Of a DNA stretch of 26,216 bases, positions 9,660 to 21,700 are shown in pieces. The stretch is taken from NCBI GenBank assembly GCA_029747585.1, contig JAPEVF010000642.1:1-26216 (forward strand), given 5' to 3'. The stretch's first letter is position 1. The number at the start of each line of letters is the position of its first letter. The position numbers and the translations under genes are program-made. This DNA is from Pleurotus djamor (Eukaryota > Basidiomycota > Agaricomycetes > Agaricales > Pleurotaceae). The notes below the pieces were generated by a model. It was given only the letters and a program-made list of their open reading frames with translations, was not told where the DNA came from and did not search any database.

Positions 9660-11115
9660 TTATAGCTTGGACTTCTCGCCATCGTTGCGAACTCTAATAG
9701 TGACCTTGCCCCAAGTCTCTCTTCGCTCCAGTGCGTCTAGAGCATCTGTCAACCTCTCCAAGGGATATACTTCGGAATAGATGACAGGTTTGACAGTTTC
9801 CGAGGCGAGGAGACTGGGAGAGAATACATGAGGAGGGGCGAAGTCAAGAAATACTATGAAACTTACTCAAGAAGACCTTTCCAAACAGTTGGGATGTGTC
9901 CAGGTTCTTTGACTGCGTACCGGTGAGTATGATAGGACCTAAAACAGACAAATGGACGTACTAGAGTAAGCACCCCAATGAAGACCGACAAGGGATACGT
10001 TCTTCAAAAGCACCAAGTTCATGGGAATCTGAAGCCGAACTTGTCAGAAAAAAANGTGACGGTGAGATTCAACGCGACGCACGTTCTCAATCTTGCCACC
10101 TGCGAAACCAATGACCAACGCACGTCCTTTCCAGGCAATGCACCTCAATGCGTCTGACAAGACGTCAGGTCCACAGATCAGGTGGATGACAAGAACATAT
10201 GCTAACCTCGAATGAGACCAACTGGATCATAAATAACATCGGCACCGTGACCACCAGTGATCTTCAGCACGTCTTGCCACCAATCCTTCTTGCTGTAGTC
10301 AACGGCATAGTCGGCTCCACCATACTTGACAGCAACGTCAAGCTTAGCCTTGGATCCAGCTGCGGCGATAACTTTCGCACCCAGACCTGTTCAAGCGAAG
10401 GTTATTGAGATTGAGTGCTTATTGAAACGAGATGACACGAGTGAACCAACCCTTGGCAATCTGAACGGCAGCTATGCCAACGCCACCAGCGGCTGCTGTG
10501 ACCAAAACCCATTCACCTGGGAATGACATATCGTTTTAACAGATTTCTGAACGCGCTTGACGTGTTTTCTTACCTGGCTTGACTTCGGCGCGCCCCACAA
10601 GAGCTTCGTAGCTGGTGGGCCAGGTTACGAAAAGACCTGTGCGTGACCAGATTTAGGACANTAAGATGATATATTAAAAGCAAGTTGTACGCACCAGCGC
10701 CCTGGTCGAATGANAGGGCATCAGGAAGAGGGAGGATCCTTTCAAGCTTGACGACTGCTCTCTCAGCGTACGTGCCTTGAGTCGAACCGAAAACTCTGTC
10801 TCCTGGCTTGAACTTCGACCCCTTTGGGATGGGAGAGTTGGGNGCNATTCTNCCGGCAAACTCGGANCCCAAGACGAAGGGCAGAGGCGGTTGGTGCTGA
10901 TACTTTCCTTGNCTCTGGAGAATCTGAGGAATTCACAAAAAGATTTAGCCGAGCGTGAATGGTCGCTAAATAGCACGTACATCGAAGAAGTTCAGACCGG
11001 CGCTGTAGATGTCCACGAGGACTTCATCGTCTGCCAATTGGGTTGGCTCTGGGTAGTTCGAAGTCAAGGGGATTTTGGATGGATGGGTCAACTGGTTTAC
11101 GACGAATGCTCTCAT
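9660..11115 (-). CDS. Quinone oxidoreductase, medium-chain dehydrogenase/reductase family
   Basis: Nine exons: 10981-11115, 10695-10923, 10574-10636, 10451-10516, 10207-10386, 10083-10153, 9962-10028, 9867-9912 and 9660-9813. They give 336 residues, normal for the family. These enzymes reduce quinones or activated alkenes with NAD(P)H. The N-terminal catalytic domain shows DEVLVDIYSAGLNFFD, LPFVLGSEFAGRI and FKPGDRVFG. The Rossmann domain shows VTAAAGGVGIAAVQIAKGLG, then AAAGSKAKLDVAVKYGGAD and ITGGHGADVIYDPVG. WGKVTIRV lies close to the C-terminus. Ligands for a catalytic zinc are not evident, as is usual for quinone reductases of this type. Several codons contain ambiguous bases, but none creates a stop. 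The gene follows the TOM1-like ligase on the same strand (232 bases between coding regions) and converges with the Rrn5-like gene. Substrate and location are unknown; I see no clear targeting peptide. Confidence 0.92.
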
Positions 11116-12703
11116 GGTTTTTTTTCGATGGGGTTGGTTGCAGAAATGCTGCTTTCGAACACAGGGGATGCNTTATATACAAACGCCGGTTAGCCGGTGC
11201 AGTCGGTGACCCTGACACAGTTCGGTTACCACAAATGCGGGGTAAACACATGCGNTTGGTTATGGANNNNNTGGATGGTAAGCTAAATACATTGGANTTA
11301 TTCTAATCATGGTAAAAAATACAAACATCATTACGACTGGGGGTGTTCATGCCTGTGCAGAAGGTGAGACGCGTNAANGCAAGAGGGAAGGAAGAAACAC
11401 GTACAAATGCGAAGCCTTCTCCTCCCTCGGTGATGGCCAAGAGTAATTGCTGCCGAAGCATTTCATACGACGAATATTGAGGAAGATCGACTTGNTTGAA
11501 ACCTGGCCCAACACAGTCAGCACCCATACACCCTCTCTTCATTGAGAGTGAACTTACAAGTGTGCGCTTGTGGCAGACGATCGGGTTCGCCATAGGCCCT
11601 GTGGATTGAGAACCGTTGCGTACCCTGGACTCCCTGCAGCTCGACGAATCCACCTAGCGGCACGCGAGAAGTACCAGTGGCGAAACTCAAGACTTTAGCT
11701 CGCTCCTCTCGGTTGAACGACTTCAAGGCTCGCCACCACCAGACTATAACAGGATCGGAGCTGGTATAGCCATTGTATTCGGTCGCAGCCCGCCATTCAT
11801 CGACATCGATGTCTGGGGTACCAGAAATCAGCAGTTCGAGTTCCTGTTCATTGAACTACACAAAAGGGTGAGAGAAGGGCGTGNTTGAGAATATNACGAA
11901 CTTACGATGGTAATGAGATCCTTCGGGATGATTTCGTAGAACCCGGCAAGGAGGTTCTCAATCTGATCCTTGATCGACGAGTACAACCTGTATTGAGCCG
12001 AAAGTTGGACGAATTCTCTACGGTTCTCCAAGGTGACTGGGATACTGTCGCCNTTGTCCTTGAGAGGAATGATCCTGTTGTAACCGAACTATGAAAGGGT
12101 AAGAGATCNGAAGAACAGCTATGGGGGAAGCGACAAACCTCATCAGCCTCTACACTGAAGGTAAGCTCCAGAAGAGTNGGGTCGTTCTCCAAAATCCAAC
12201 AGAGGGAATTGTAGTACTCTGGATCAACCCATTCGACGTCTCTGTAGTCCACAGGCTTTCCGAGAATTTGACGGTAGAGACTTCGAGCAAAGTAGGCGTC
12301 GAGCAGGCGACCATCGTAGATAGCCTTTCCGATGACACGACCAACAAACTTGAAGAACGACAGATGTTCAGGATTCACCCAAGAGTTCTTGTTGGGCTGA
12401 TACGTGAGTCGATCGGCAGCACAGGGCTGGAACAGTGCATTGTTGGGGTCGAACATNTGNCGAGCGAGAATCTGGAACCATTCTCGGGTGACACCACCAG
12501 CATCAACACCCTCCTCGTCGTAGAACCTGACGCTCAACTTGCCATACTTGATCTGGTCCCCAGTCTTGCGCTGCAGATGTTGGAAGCTGTCTTCGAAGAC
12601 TCGAGCGCGCCGCACGTTGAGTTGAAGTGTGGAATGGTGCTCTCTGTTTTGCGGTCTTCGGTGAAGTTGTTGGGTGAAATAGTTGCGCTTGTTATCGAAG
12701 TCN
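10055..12703. other. Block of scattered ambiguous bases
   Basis: More than twenty N positions are scattered from 10055 to 12703, as single bases and one short run near 11267-11271. None occurs elsewhere in the window. They fall in the quinone oxidoreductase, the gap beside it and the HECT end of the TOM1-like gene. Reading frames remain open throughout, so they look like uncertain base calls rather than missing blocks. They make a few residues unknown. Confidence 0.95.
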
Positions 12704-15700
12704 AGAACGCGTGGGTTGTGAACCAGTAGCGAAAACGAGCCGCTCATCAAAGATGGGTTGTTTCGGACCATAATGTTCAGCAATTTCCGGTGGGCATCCG
12801 TGAAGGTGACGAAAAGGTCTTCGCTGGATTCATTGGAAACAGTAGGGGATTTCGGAGTGGTCGCTGAAACGACAACCGCGGCTCTGCGCGAATTGGTAGC
12901 CGAGGGACCAACATGCTTGCAAACCACCATCAACGACTCGATGAGTGGAAGGAGGACAGTGGCAATATGTTCAGTCTCAGGCTTTTCTTCGATTATACGC
13001 AGACAGTCGCTCAGACGCTTCCAGAGAGGGGAGAAGTTGAAGGACTCGTAAATTTGCTGGACCTTCTCTGCATCCCCGCTGGGCAAGACCTCAGCGGATG
13101 ACTTGGGTGTGTACATGTAGTCAATCGTCTTCAGCACTCTTAGAAGATTGGCTTGAGTGGATGTAGGGGCTGAGAACTTGGTTGCAGCTGGGTTCATCTG
13201 AGTGTCGCTCGTTGATCCGCCTAGCGAGCTGGCGAGCACCTCCAGCTCCGTCAAAAGGGCATGCCCGAATTCTTGAGCCTTCGTCTTCAACTCTTGAGCG
13301 ATCACATCACGAGCATCGGGAATGTGGGATAGGTGTTGTATGAGTGTCAAGCTTTGTTGGAACGTACGGCCAGAGCATTCCCCAATTGTGAGGATGTTGA
13401 CGATCAATCGAAGAACACCATGTGGAATCGAAGGAGGTTTTGACAGTAATACTTTGTCAGTGGTCTGACTCTGGCTGGACTCTGCGGCTGGGGCCTGAGT
13501 TTGGGCGGCTAAAGGGTCAAGTCAGTACTAGCGGAATGGTCATTGAAGGAGAGGAAAAACCTGGAGTCTCTGAGGAAGCAGTGGCAGCTTCACTCCCTTC
13601 GACAGCGGTTGGAGTTGGAATGGGATCTAAAGCGGAGGATGCAGGCACAGGAGACGGAGTGTTATCCTTCAACAATGTCAGGGGACGGGTAACATTGGCC
13701 AGCAGCGTAACGACTGATTCCATTATGGAGGGTGTCTTGAGGAGAGTTTGCCGGTCCAATAAACTTAGGAGAAGCACAATTGGGTAATGTGTCTGGGGAG
13801 TCGGTTTTTCTTTGCCCTTTCCTTTGCGAGAAGGAGCCTTTCGCAAGGTTGCTGGAAGTTCGTTCTCCGTGAGGAAGAAATTGGAAGCAAGTTCGTTCGC
13901 GGGCACAATCACATTGAGACAATCAAGACAGCGTTGCACTATGAGTTCAGGGGAGGGATCGCTTTGTGTATGAGGGGATGAAAGTGACGATATCAGATCC
14001 GAACCCATGCGTTGCTTGCCTAAAGATTTTGGGGTTGGCGATTTGGTAGCTTTCACGGACATCTGTGCGAAGGACTTGTCTACGGCGGCGAGATCGACAG
14101 TACCATCTTGCAGGATACTGAGGAGGATATTGAATAAATCTGTGCGCGTCTTCGAGTTTTCGCAGATATGGACCAAAACCTTGGGAAGCGAGCCGTTTTT
14201 CTTGAAAAGTTGTGGGTAGAACAGTAGACGAACGAGCGCTGTGATACCGCTTTTATCAAGGAGTTGGATAGCATCATGGTTAGGTGTGGTCTTGCGCTGG
14301 GAAGCGTTTGCTATATCTGGACGAATGGTCGTAGGTGGTCGGGACGATCGAGTGTGGCCTACTACCCGGTGAACCTCTCGATAAGCACCGGCCTCAGCAA
14401 GCATATGTGATGGCAAGGTCGACAAAAATCCTTCGTCTTGTTCGTACAGAACATCTTGACGCAGCTGGGGATCTAGACTAGCTATGAAGCTGGCAGCGTC
14501 TATTTCAGCGGCGCCACGGGTCGGAGCAGATGCATCAGTACGTCGCCTTGCGTGTTCTTGTTGTTCTTGTTGGATGATCTCAGCACGAATCTCGGGAGGG
14601 AGGGCATCTAAGAATTCAGCGCTGATTTGGGAGTCAGGCGGACGTTCTACACGGGCCGCCCGTTGTTGGTCGCGAACGTGTTGATTTATCACCTCCTCCC
14701 GCATGTCGTCAGGAAGCGCCTCGAGGAACGTGGGGTCGATGCCGGTGTCAGTAATGTCGACGGCTGCTCCATGAATCATGACAGTAACGCGTTGCGGAGC
14801 GCTCGAAGCCTCTGCGTCCGCGGGCGTGGATGCAGATGCAGATTGTGTTGGCTCTTCGGTTGTGGAAGCCTCTGCGTCCACAGCCGTGGACGCTTCCTCT
14901 GAGGGTTGGTCAGACATATCCGCATCTACGACTTCCGTCTGACTGGGGGTTGACGTCGAGGCGTCACCAGCATTTGTCTGGCCTTGTGAACTACCAGAAT
15001 CTGCCTGTTCCTCGGTAGCTTTGCGAGCCGCCTCCTCATCCTCTAATCGTTTCTTCTCTTCCTCTTGCTTTCTGGCTTCCTCTTCTAGCTCTCGGGCCTT
15101 TTGGAGCTCAGCCTCAGCCTTTGCGCGGGCCTCTTCCTCCTTAATCTTGGCTTGTCTGGCAGCTTCCACAGCCGCTGGGAGTAACGCAAGGACCACGTGA
15201 TTGACAAGTCGGGAGGTTCTGTCGTTTACGAAATCACCATGGATGATTTTAGCCTCTTCAATCCATCTTTGCAAAGTAAGTACAGGTTGAATTGTAAGCC
15301 CATGTGGACGAGGCTCAGCGGGTTGGGAGGGCCGGAAGCGAATGTTGATGGGAGGTCGTCGGGGTGTGAGAGGATTGCGATCTAGATTTATGACAACACC
15401 AGAATGACCGTGGCCGTCAATTCGAATGTCCTCAGCACCACCTCGAGTGGCATTCATGATCTGGCGAAGAAGTTGTAGAGAGTTGTTGTCCACAAGTCCA
15501 TGGAATGCGTCGAAAAAGTCGCCCGCTACCGGTGGGGCTGCCAAGAAGCGTTGATGTTGTTGTTGACGTCCACTCCTGAGATGATTTGAAGCTGTCTGCG
15601 CATGGCCCGAGTTTTCCAGTAACAGAGGGTGTGTGGTATTTTCTACGGACACTTGTTGACCGGCAGGAGGGCGACCAAAGAAAAGTCCCGCATCATCACC

Positions 15701-18700
15701 TGAGTTAGATTAACAATGGTATACGATGCAAAAGAAGGGATGTAAATTTACCAGGGATACGCATTCGCCGACCGGAGATAACGAGATCGTCGTGGCCTCC
15801 CCCATCAAGGACGTTGAAGATATCGTGAGTATAATCACCGCCTCCATGGTGAATAATGGCCAACTCATCATATCTGGCCACGTTGTGAGGTTAATTGACA
15901 GTGAGTGTTGAATTGCAGAAGATGGCGACATACCCTCCTTCATCAGACAAAGCATCTTGGCCGTCGTCCTGCTCACGAATGATAGGGATGGTGACTATGT
16001 CTGAATTTAGCAAGTGATTTGCGAGAATTTAATTGTTCAATTCTTACCACCTTCGTCCTCATCGCCATCTTCCCCTCCATCATCAACACCGGGTCCAGTG
16101 TGGTTCTAACGGATGTGTGAGCTCAGGAAACAGGTTGAAATGGCGACCTTACAGTCCACATATCGCCAGTGCCGATGTGATCCTCATCTTCGTCCTCATC
16201 CTCGCCATCATGATCGTCGTTTCCCTCATCTTCATCCTCATCTTCGTTATCCTCATCCTCATCATTTTCGACCAAGTCATCTTCTTCATCTTCGTCGCCC
16301 CATGCTTCACCTGACTCATGTGCACCATCTCCAAGCTCAGCACCCTCCTCTTCGTCGGTACCCGAAGTATCTTCGCTGCCTGTATCATCTTGGAATTCCA
16401 TGTCGACGTCATCTTCTTCATCTTCTTCATCTTCGTCCATATCCTCGTCCTCGCCCCTGTAGTTCGCATCTTCCATTTCCTGAAGAGCATGGGGTCAGGA
16501 GGAAATCCACAGTCAATGAGAATACAGTTGCGCACTCCACCATACATGCCCAGAGCAGAGTTTCGGTACAAGTCGGGTGTCTCCTCACGAGGGCCATCAT
16601 CGTCTGCGTCATCACCCTCGTCTGAAGTGAAAGATTCGTTGTCGGCCTCGATCCTCCCGCCCGATAAATCTCTGGGTTTAGAAGATGTACGACTCATCTT
16701 GATGGCCGTTTTGGTTCTGTTCCAAGGCATTAACTTCGTGAGAGGAGGGGAGAGGACTAGCTTACAATTGTTCAAGAGGCTTAAGAATGGACGCAACCAC
16801 AGAACGGACGTTAGGATAGTTGAGGTCAATTTCTGAGAGGGAATTGGTAAGGGCGGCGACGAAATTTTTCTCAAGCATAATCTTCGCAATATGGGTAGAG
16901 GTTTCTTCACTTTGACGGCGTGGGTTGACATTAAATTTTACAGTGAGGAGCCGTAGGCAGAGTTCAGAAAGGGAGAGGAGCCGGCCATAGTGTGCTTCAA
17001 TGGTTTCTGCAGAGGGCGAGTCTTTGATAGCACGGCTAACGGCTTCCAAGACGAATTTTCGAACAGAAAGCAATTCCCCAGAGACTTCCTTCGAGTCAAA
17101 CGAAGAAGTCGAGGTATCAACACAAAGGGCAACGATGACAGACATGGCCCAGTTCGAAGCACGTCTTTTATCCTCTTCGACAGGCTGAGCATTCAGGGTG
17201 GATGAAGATATGAGTTCCGATAAAAGATAATTGAGCGCGGAGTTTCGCAATTTGTTGGCATCCTTGGCAACGGATTGTGTGCGTTTCTTCGGAGAGAAAG
17301 AGAGGAAAGCCACCTTGCAAGGTTCATAGGAGAACAGGAGCTCCGTCAAGCACTGCATCAGGAAACATTGGTATTGAAGCTGCTCCGGCTTGTTTTCGCT
17401 GGGTGTTCCGTCTTGACTTTGTGCAGGGCCGAAGGCAGGATCCAAGGATGTGTTGGACTCCGTCTGTGTTGCCGAGCGACCTACCCGCATCAACTCGGCC
17501 AGTAAGGCATGAACGACAGCTTCGGCGGACTCATTGACACGGGGAACCGCAGGAACCGCAGGAATTATAGGTTGGTCTACTTGCATACCTGAGCTATCGC
17601 CTGGTTCTCCGCCTGAGCTACCAGCTGAAGGTGACGAGGCATTGTTGTTCTTGAGAGAAATATGGAGAGGTGTTGCATAGGGATGGTTGAGGGAGCAAAG
17701 TTCTGCGGTAGACTCGATAAAGATCCTTGGGTCACGAAGGGCCATGGGATTGCAATGTCGGAGGAAAGCAGTCACATCGGAGAAAGGTGATCGAGCTTGG
17801 CTGAAGTATTGTTTGATGGACTGCTGAGAGATATGCTTGATGATGGCGGCATCCTCGATGATATGACGGAGAAGGATGAGGACATATGAGGCACAGTTCT
17901 GATCAACGCCAGTCTTCAAGCGGGAGAGAAGTGAATCCATCCCATTCCTCTTGATGAAAAGGGACGCCGTCTCACTCCTTCGAGTCAAAAGGACGAGTAG
18001 CCGGAGAGCGGATATTAGTTCGTTTGTGGGCAGAGAAGACATAGCCAACAGTCGCAAGGAAAATTCAAACACTACATTCCGGGCCTCGTCAAGAGGGGGC
18101 CCTTCGAATAGCTCCTCGGTGACGATCGGATCGCCCTGTTTCGGGATCGTGATCGTCCGGGGCTCTTCGGCCAACGTTATCAGAGCCTCGACACAAAGTA
18201 GATGAGCTGCAAGCCACTTTGGCAAGGCCGGTTGTTCCGAGGTAGCACTAGTGGGGTTGGATAAGAGAAGCGCGAGGAGTCTATCGAGAAGGGTCTTCCT
18301 CAGTTCAGCATTCAAAGAAGTGGGATTTCCCCATACCACCCAAGCGAGCAGTTGGCATCGGTTAGCCAAAGGTTGCTCGCTGAGATCGTATGCGGAGGGC
18401 GAAAACGAGGCAATGTCGTCAACTAAGGAACGAACGGCTTCTTTCTGCTGATCATTTTGTGGTCGGACAAAAGCGACGTTAAGGTCAGAAATAAGTTGAG
18501 GATGTTCATCAACGATTTGGAGGGCACGAGCATTGAGACCGTTGCGAAGTGTGGTTCGAGCCTGATCAAGATCTTTGCGCCACTCTTCAGCCGACTTGAT
18601 CGTGGAGGGTTCAGTATCTTTGATAGTCGATTCTTCAGCAACAACGGCGTCAGCTTCAGCAGGTTGGTCAGAAGTGCCAGTCCCGGATAGTGGATCGTCT

Positions 18701-21700
18701 TCGAGGACGGCATCTTCAGCGGCGGGTTCAGGCTCGGGTTCAGGCTCGGGTTCAGCAGGCACCGGTTCAGGTATATTAGGATGGCTGAGGAGGAACTCCG
18801 TAGCAGCACTAAGATTGTTGTGCGTCCGCAATAACGCGCGCTCGGCTGCTGAACGCTGGAAGCCCATGTCGATCAACTGCCTGATTCGGTTCTCATCTGG
18901 GCCGGTGGGTCGGGAAAATCCCATGCGACTCGGGAGGGCACCTTCTGCGAGTGGATCGTGCTTAGACTCTTCATTCTCCCCATTCACTATTTCCAAGACG
19001 GTTTGAACAACAGACTTGGTAATCGGTAGTGGTGCCTGGAGTAACCAATCGGCCTCCCATAGTGAGGCAAGGAGTTCAACAACAGAGACGCGAAGCTTGA
19101 CGAGGAAATTATGAGGCTCGAAGTAACCCGGGTCTGTATCCTTTTTATCTGGCGTAGTGATAAGAAGGGTTTGACCAGACTCGAAAAGGTGCTTGGAAGA
19201 GATAACCGGGAGGATCAGGTGCAGAGCAATTTTCAAGGCCCCTTGAGCATGAAGGAGTTCCTGCTTTTGGCTCTCAGAGCGGTCTTCAACCTTCGTCAAA
19301 CTAATTTCGGCGATGGATGCCACCAGCTCATGACAGATTGTCGACACTGCCTCAAATCCACCAGCATCGTAAAACGCAACAAGGGCCACAGTATGTAGGC
19401 TTGTGGAGGACTGGCGCTCTTGTGGTTGACTGCGTCAGACCTTTACGTATCGAGAGGGGATGGGCAGAACTTACCATCAACCAATAGAGACGTGATTAAA
19501 CCAAACACAAGACTGTAATAAGAATACGTTGTGACCTTGTTCCCTGGAAAATGTGTGAGCGCTTATTCATGTTCTCCAAAGGAATCGCGTACCAATATCA
19601 CTTTGGGATATGTGCTGCATGAGAACATCTGCGAGAAGCTTGGATGCCCGAGAAATTTGCTGCTTCTGTGCAGGATCGGGATTCCTCCTCGAATGGAACG
19701 TCTTGACCAGAGCTACGGGACAATGTCAATGCAAAGACCACTCGACTAAAAAGCAAAAGTACCTTGGAAAAAGGGAGCCAGAGCTGCCGGAAGTCCATGA
19801 GAAATGTGTTTAATGCTAGACGCATTTCGTTGTCTCGACTCGTCAGCCTTCGCTGAAATCCTGCCTGAAGATGGTTCGTCAACGTTGACATTCTCCGGTG
19901 TTGGCGAAACACCATTTGCTGTGGCCATGCCATCAGTCGTAGGGAGGGCGTCGACCCCGTGGAAAGGGGATCCAGGGAACGAGGCCGAAACGGGAGTGGG
20001 AGCAACGTCGATGCCATTCGTGTTGATAGCAGTCTTGAATAGAAGGTTTTCGCAAAGAGCAGCGCGGTGGAGAGCCCCAAGGTCTGGTAGGATGTTAGGA
20101 CCCTGATCACTCATCAACGTCTGTAGCAGCGCGATCGCTGCTCGTCCATGTGCATAACTGGCCGTGGCGAAGACGTCCGAAAGAAGGGTGATGCGGATGT
20201 GGAGAGCGATCAGTCTACGGAACTGCCTATTCCTCTCCTCAGAGTCGTTTTCCGAGAACTCGACCAAAGCAAATAGTTTGGATTCGGTGCCACCGACGAC
20301 ATGCCAAAAGTCGTTGGTTTCATCGAGTGAAGACCTCACCAGCATCATCAGGTGCTGGACGGTCTCTGTGGTACATATTTCAGCGAGAGTGCGCATGACT
20401 TGAACCATCGAATCCGAGGCCACGCTACTGGCGAAGTCATAAGGGAGACAAGGCAGGGAGGAGATTCGCCCGAGCGCTCCGAGTCCAACTAAGGACACGA
20501 AGTCTTTGCAGTGAGGAGGATGCTGGAAGAGTCCTTCAAGGAACTAGCGGAAGGAGAAGGAATGAGACCTTTGTCGTGAAGAGAGTGAAAGATCTTACGC
20601 GGTTAATGGTGTCAATGAATGAGACTATTTGATTGTCATGTGGCCGTTTGGAAGCCTCGTCGCTTTCCAGCTTCGGGTCGTCCAGAGGTTCCTCGACTAT
20701 TGCTTGAGCTGCGGGTGTATTCTCTTGTCCATCATCCATCGTCACATCCTGGTCACCCGTAGGCAGAGTTTCCAACTCGCTATCCACCATCAAAACCTCT
20801 TCGATCTCAACTTCCTTCTTCGACGTCAAAGCATACCACTTCGCAAAGTCCCCCTCGGGCTTCCAGGCATTACCCATATCCTCGATCTTGGTCATGACGG
20901 ACTTTAGACTGTCAAAGATGATACCCTTGAGAGATGGATGATGTCTTATGAGTTCATCGATCGCTGTACCCATCAATACAGCGTTCTCCTTGTCCAACAA
21001 CACCTTGAGATGACGTTCCGAAACGAAGATGGAGAAAATCGTCGGTATGATGCTTGGGCGACTGGCTAATTGCTTTTGCCCGGCCTCATTCAGGCACAGC
21101 GCACCGATTGCGTTCGGAATAGCTTGGATGACCTAGAAAGGAGGTTAGCTCAGGAGTAGACGTGGTGGGTGAGTAAAACACTTGCCTCGATTGAGGCTTC
21201 CAATCCACCTTCAATGGCCCGGTAGAAGGTTTCAGGGAGGCCAGATTCCTGGATCGTAGGGAGGGACGTCGGCTCATTGTGGATGAAGGTAGACATGATA
21301 TTGATAGCTGCAGAATTGACGTGAGGAACTATCTTTGCAAGAGGATCGATGAGAACTCACCGATGGGGAGGACGCTAGGGCCGAAGAGGCCTCTGTACTG
21401 GATGACCTTCTTGATAGACTTGAGGATAGAAGAGTCTATAAGGCCTCGGAGGCCTTCGGCAGTCCCTGACGATTGCATCATGCGATTCAGCGATCGTAGG
21501 GTATGCTTGAGTATAGCCGCTCGGGCAACAGGTAGCTCCGCTACGCTTATGATCAGCTTGGGCATGCGATGTAGAGGGAGAATGGACCAACCACATCCGG
21601 AGACGTCCTGTACACCTGGACGGTCGCCATGAGACTCAAGATCAAAGTCAATCTCATACTGCAAAAAAATATCAGTGTCGTGCCACGAAGTTTAAAAGGG

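Noticed and set aside
12121..12729. Plus-strand 202-codon open frame opposite the HECT domain
   Set aside because: It is a shadow of the conserved minus-strand HECT exon and has no family features.
16113..16625. Plus-strand open frames of 93-172 codons across the TOM1 acidic region
   Set aside because: They are antisense to Asp/Glu-rich codons (GAT, GAC, GAA, GAG), which give stop-free His/Arg/Pro- or Ile/Phe/Leu-rich shadows. The minus-strand frame is conserved and spliced.
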